From: Crossiella sp. S99.2
GTDB taxonomy: Bacteria > Actinomycetota > Actinomycetes > Mycobacteriales > Pseudonocardiaceae
Assembly (NCBI RefSeq): GCF_023094165.1
Contig: NZ_JALMDK010000012.1
Coordinates: forward strand, 1 to 64,000
DNA: 64,000 nt
Reading direction: 5' to 3'
The translations under genes were made by a program, and so were the position numbers. This document shows, piece after piece, positions 60,669 through 64,000 of the stretch; the first letter of the stretch is position 1, and the number at the start of each line of letters is the position of its first letter. The notes beneath the pieces were generated by a model, which was not told the DNA's origin, made no database searches, and was given only the letters and a program-made list of their open reading frames with translations.

Positions 60669-61952
60669 GTGGGCCGCAGCGGTGACCTGCCGCGTGGGCT
60701 GGTCGACCGGTACCGGGCGCGCGACGGCGCCTGGCCGGACGACACCGGCTGTCCGATCCTGCACGTGGACATGGACGCCTTCTACGCCTCGGCGGAGATC
60801 AGGGAACGACCCGAGCTGAAGGACCTGCCGGTCGTGGTCGGCGGCACCGGCAACCGCGGTGTGGTGTCCTCGGCCAACTACCTGGCCCGCACCTTCGGCA
60901 TCCGCTCGGCGATGCCGACCAATCGAGCCAGGGCGCTGTGCCCGAAGGCCGTGTTCATCCCACCCGATTTCTCGCTGTACACGGCGGTCTCGGCCGGGGT
61001 GATGGCGATCTTCCGCGACTTCACCCCGCTGGTGGAGCCGCTGAGCCTGGACGAGGCGTTCCTCGACGTCCGCGGCGCGCTGCGCAGGCTGCGGATGACG
61101 CCGGGGCGGATCGGCCAGGAGATCAGGGCCAGGGTCGAGGCCGAACACGGCATGACCTGCTCGGTCGGCGTCGGCTCGACCAAGTTCGTGGCCAAGCTCG
61201 CCTCCGGCCTGTGCAAACCCGACGGCATGCTGGTCGTGCCCAAGACCGAGGTGCTGCCGTTCCTGCGCCCGCTGCCGGTGGGCGCGCTGTGGGGCGTGGG
61301 CAAGCGCACCGAGGAACGCCTGGTCGACCGCGGTCTGCACACCGTGGCCGAGCTGGCCGAACTGCCGCTGCCCCGGCTGCGGCGCATCGTCGGCAACGCC
61401 CAGGCGGAGCACCTGCACAGCCTGGCCAACGGGCACGATCCGCGGACCGTGGTGCCCGAGACGCCGGAGAAGTCGATCGGCGCCGAGGAGACCTTCGAGA
61501 CCGACCACCACGACCGCGCCGTGCTGCGCCGCGAGCTGCTGCGGCTGTCCGAGCGCACCGCGGGCTCACTGCGTGGCCGCGGACTGCGCGGGCGGACCGT
61601 GTCGATCAAGGTGCGGTTCGCCGACTTCAGCACGATCACCCGCTCCCGCACGCTGCCGCTGCCCACCGACGTCACCCAGGAGATCTACCGGCTGGCCTGC
61701 CAGTTGCTGGACGAGCAGACCCCGCCCGGCCCGGTCCGGCTGATCGGGGTGCGGGTGGAACAGCTCGACGACCACGGCGGCGCGGGCGATCAGCTGACCT
61801 TCGACGAACCGGAACGCGGCTGGCGGGAGGCGGACCAGGCCGCCGACGCCGCGCGGGCCAAGTTCGGCGGCGCGGCCATCAAACCGGCCTCGCTGCTCGG
61901 CGCCGCGCCCCAGCGGGCCGATGTGACCAGGCCCCGGATGGCCCGCGACTGA
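60669..61952 (+). CDS. dinB: DNA polymerase IV (DinB, Y-family)
   Basis: A 427-residue translesion polymerase. Catalytic acidic residues in HVDMDAFYASAE and SLDEAFLDV; thumb HhH region and little-finger domain follow. The C-terminus lacks a clear clamp-binding QLxLF except QLTFDEPER-like QLTF, a weak match. Start: an ATG at 60615 precedes the LexA box, so its mRNA start would have to lie still further up; GTG 60669 has GAGGAGG 6 bases upstream and lies after the box, so it is preferred. Induction by DNA damage is expected. Confidence 0.93.
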   Translation: MGRSGDLPRGLVDRYRARDGAWPDDTGCPILHVDMDAFYASAEIRERPELKDLPVVVGGTGNRGVVSSANYLARTFGIRSAMPTNRARALCPKAVFIPPDFSLYTAVSAGVMAIFRDFTPLVEPLSLDEAFLDVRGALRRLRMTPGRIGQEIRARVEAEHGMTCSVGVGSTKFVAKLASGLCKPDGMLVVPKTEVLPFLRPLPVGALWGVGKRTEERLVDRGLHTVAELAELPLPRLRRIVGNAQAEHLHSLANGHDPRTVVPETPEKSIGAEETFETDHHDRAVLRRELLRLSERTAGSLRGRGLRGRTVSIKVRFADFSTITRSRTLPLPTDVTQEIYRLACQLLDEQTPPGPVRLIGVRVEQLDDHGGAGDQLTFDEPERGWREADQAADAARAKFGGAAIKPASLLGAAPQRADVTRPRMARD

Positions 61953-61965
61953 GCCGTGCGCCGGA

Positions 61966-62856
61966 CTAGGAACCGGCGGCGCGGACCACCGCCACCGGCA
62001 CGTGCGCGTAGTGCACGACCGCGTGGCTGACCGAGCCGAGCAGCAGGCGCCGGAACGCGCCGCGGCCGTGGCTGCCCACCACGATGAGCGCCGCGTCCTG
62101 GCCGCGTTCCAGCAGGGCGTCGGCCGGCTTCTCGGTGGTCACGACCGCCTCGACCTCGATGTCCGGGCGTTCCCGCCGGAGCGGCTGCAGCCAGCCGGCG
62201 AGCAGTTCCTGGCCTTCCCGCTGCATGACCTGCGGGTCGAAGTCCCACACCCGGACCGGGCCGAAGGCATCCAGCGGCAGATCGCTCCAGGCGTGCACGG
62301 CCACGATCCGGCGGTGATGCCGGGCGGCGAAGTCGAAGGCGAACTCCAGGGCCGCCGCGCTGGTCGCCGAACCGTCCACACCGACGATCACCGGGCCACG
62401 CTCGGGGTCGGCTGAGGCGCGCAACACGATCACCGGGCAGCTCACCCCGCGAACCACACTGGAGGCGATCGAGCCGAGCCGGATGCCGGTGGTGGCCGAG
62501 CGCCCGGCCGCGCCGAGCACCAGCAGCGCGGCCTCGCGGCTGTGCTCGACCAGCACGTCCAATGGGTCGCCGGGCACGAAGTCGCCGTGCACGTCCAGGT
62601 CCGGGTGGGCGGTGCGACAGCGCTGGACCAGCTCCGCCAAGGACTGTTCGGCCCAGTCCCGCACCGAGTCCTGCTCGATCGCGCCCTCCGGCAAGGCGGC
62701 CACCCCGTAGCCAGGGGCGGTCACCTCGTGCGCCCACACCAGCCGCAGCGGCAGTGCCCGCAGCCGCGCCTCGGTCGCCGCCCACTCGGCCGCGGCCACC
62801 GCTGAGGGCGAGCCGTCGACCCCCGCGATCACCCGTGCGCCAAGTTCCACCGTCAT
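61966..62856 (-). CDS. Universal stress protein with two Usp domains
   Basis: A 296-residue protein made of two UspA domains. Nucleotide-binding motifs are G-2x-G-9x-GS/T-like: VLGAAGRSATTGIRLGSIASSV in the first and VVGSHGRGAFRRLLLGSVSHAV in the second. Starts of both domains: VIAGVDGSPSA and VIVGVDGSATS. Probably ATP-binding and induced under stress. Converges with dinB. Confidence 0.93.
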   Translation of the reverse strand: MTVELGARVIAGVDGSPSAVAAAEWAATEARLRALPLRLVWAHEVTAPGYGVAALPEGAIEQDSVRDWAEQSLAELVQRCRTAHPDLDVHGDFVPGDPLDVLVEHSREAALLVLGAAGRSATTGIRLGSIASSVVRGVSCPVIVLRASADPERGPVIVGVDGSATSAAALEFAFDFAARHHRRIVAVHAWSDLPLDAFGPVRVWDFDPQVMQREGQELLAGWLQPLRRERPDIEVEAVVTTEKPADALLERGQDAALIVVGSHGRGAFRRLLLGSVSHAVVHYAHVPVAVVRAAGS

Positions 62857-62921
62857 ATCTCCGGCTACCCCATCCGGACAAGGGCAAACAGCACCGCCGA
62901 CAAAGCCACCTGCCAGTGGAG

Positions 62922-62941
62922 TTGACTAAAATTTCAGTCAA
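62922..62941. promoter_or_regulatory. Palindromic operator upstream of agmatine deiminase
   Basis: TTGACTAAAATTTCAGTCAA, a near-perfect 20-base palindrome with one mismatched pair; its first six bases could also be a -35 element. It resembles TetR-family operators of the TTGACT type, but the regulator is unknown. Confidence 0.55.
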
Positions 62942-62956
62942 TGCCATGGTGGACCC

Positions 62957-64000
62957 ATGCCGCCGAACAGCCAGAACACCGCACCAGATCCACCTTGGCG
63001 GATGCCGGCCGAGTGGGTTCCGCACGCTCGCACGCACCTGTCCTGGCCCGCGCACACCTCGCTGTACCGGACGGACCTGCCCGCCGTCCGCGCGGCGGTG
63101 GCCCGGCTCGCCCGAGCCATCGCCGAGTACGAACCGGTGACCCTGCTGGCCCGGCCCGAACAACAGACCGCGGCCCGGCAGGCGGTCGGCGGCGCGGTCG
63201 AGGTGCTGCCGATCCCGGTGGACGACCTGTGGACGCGCGACCACGGGCCGACCTTCGTCCGCCGTCCCGGCGAGGTGGCCGGGGTCGACTTCGGCTTCAA
63301 CGGCTGGGGCGACAAGCAGCGGCCGCACGAGGACGACCACCAGGTGCCCCGGCGGCTGCTCGGCCACCTGGGCCTGCCCCGGCACGCCGCGCCGATCGTG
63401 GCCGAGGGCGGCTCGCTGGAGGTCGACGGCGAGGGCACCCTGCTGGCCACCGCAAGCTCGCTGATCAACGACAACCGCAACCCTGGTCGCGGAAAGGAGG
63501 AGATCGAGGCCGTGCTCGGCGCGCTCCTGGGTGTCCGCAAGGTCATCTGGCTGGCCGGGCTCCGCGGGGGTGACATCACCGACTGCCACGTGGACGGCCT
63601 GGCCCGGTTCACCGCGCCCGGTGTCGTCCTGCTCAACCGGCCTGCCGCCGGATCATCGCCGGATGAGTGGACGGCGGTCTGCGACGAGGCCCGGAAGTCC
63701 CTCCAAGCCGCCACGGACGCCCAGGGCCGGGCGATCGAGGTGATCGAGCTGCCGGAGCCGGAGCGCGCCCGGATCCGCGGCTCAGGGGACTTCCTGGCCA
63801 CCTATCTCAACTACTACGTGGCCAACGGCGCGGTGTTCGCGCCGCGGTTCGGCGACCGGCGAGCCGACGACCACGCCCGCGGCCTGCTGGCCGAGCTGCA
63901 CCCCGGCCGGACGGTGGTCCAACTCGATATCGACCCCATCGCCTACTACGGCGGTGGCATCCACTGCGCGACCCAACAGGAGCCGACCATGACAATGTGA
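62957..64000 (+). CDS. aguA: Agmatine deiminase
   Basis: A complete 347-residue enzyme that converts agmatine to N-carbamoylputrescine and ammonia for polyamine synthesis or arginine catabolism. Fold and motifs: TRDHGPTF (residue ~93), NGWGDKQ, EGGSLEVDGEGT (residue ~157), the DCHVDGLARF block with catalytic His (residue ~213), and the nucleophilic Cys in GGGIHCATQQEP near residue 337. The TGA stop coincides with the end of the window. A partner aguB or regulator would lie beyond it. Confidence 0.93.
   Translation: MPPNSQNTAPDPPWRMPAEWVPHARTHLSWPAHTSLYRTDLPAVRAAVARLARAIAEYEPVTLLARPEQQTAARQAVGGAVEVLPIPVDDLWTRDHGPTFVRRPGEVAGVDFGFNGWGDKQRPHEDDHQVPRRLLGHLGLPRHAAPIVAEGGSLEVDGEGTLLATASSLINDNRNPGRGKEEIEAVLGALLGVRKVIWLAGLRGGDITDCHVDGLARFTAPGVVLLNRPAAGSSPDEWTAVCDEARKSLQAATDAQGRAIEVIELPEPERARIRGSGDFLATYLNYYVANGAVFAPRFGDRRADDHARGLLAELHPGRTVVQLDIDPIAYYGGGIHCATQQEPTMTM

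Overview
The window is high-GC actinobacterial chromosome. GTG and TTG starts are common, genes overlap by 4 bases, and housekeeping gene order resembles, from memory, the Mycobacterium tuberculosis Rv2838c-Rv2743c block (rbfA, nrnA, dinF-like MATE, truB, ribF, rpsO, pnp, pepR, dapB, thyX, dapA, rnj, ftsK, argA, pgsA, clgR, pspA, pspM). The large protein set, a four-gene conservon, paired secreted trypsin-like proteases and a GlnR-type nitrate locus suggest a free-living member of the Pseudonocardiales. The genus cannot be fixed from sequence alone. I see no tRNA, rRNA, CRISPR, prophage or insertion sequence. The first ~100 bases are almost pure G/C runs and look like a contig edge or artefact.

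Layout. 0.1-14.6 kb: translation and RNA genes (DUF503, rbfA, nrnA, truB, ribF, rpsO, pnp), two transporters, an M16 peptidase and dapB. A 7-base tandem repeat lies at 2.3 kb. 14.7-21.8 kb: accessory block with a VTT membrane protein, a divergent acetyltransferase/methyltransferase pair around a predicted iron box, two trypsin-like proteases, an AlkX/YcaQ-type glycosylase and a HicB-like/DUF4097 operon under a palindromic operator. 21.9-30.3 kb: thyX, dapA, rnj, an acyltransferase and ftsK. 30.4-36.9 kb: secreted phospholipase A2, argA, then rimO-pgsA-cinA-clgR and pspA-pspM (envelope stress). 37-43 kb: uracil permease; a tightly overlapping ParA-LysE-Nei2-Uma2 operon; a methyltransferase and a DUF3455 lipoprotein. 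43-48.7 kb: a LytS/LytTR two-component system around a sodium:solute symporter and its DUF485-like partner, with a Crp-like site. 49.3-52.6 kb: GGDEF protein, PCMT-like methyltransferase, lipoprotein. 52.7-56.8 kb: conservon cvnABCD. 57-60.5 kb: nitrate-assimilation reductase and narK behind a GlnR-like box. 60.6-64 kb: SOS-box dinB, universal stress protein, agmatine deiminase.

Regulation. Besides strong hairpin terminators, several intergenic regions carry recognisable operators: iron box, ClgR box, LexA box, GlnR box, Crp-like site and two unassigned palindromes. Many genes have a TANNNT element 6-8 bases before the start codon, the layout of leaderless transcripts. Three copies of a ~30-base palindrome sit in unrelated intergenic regions. 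No single complete new system stands out. The most unusual items are the ParA-LysE-Nei2-Uma2 operon, the iron-box divergent pair, the HicB-like/DUF4097 operon and the dispersed palindrome.
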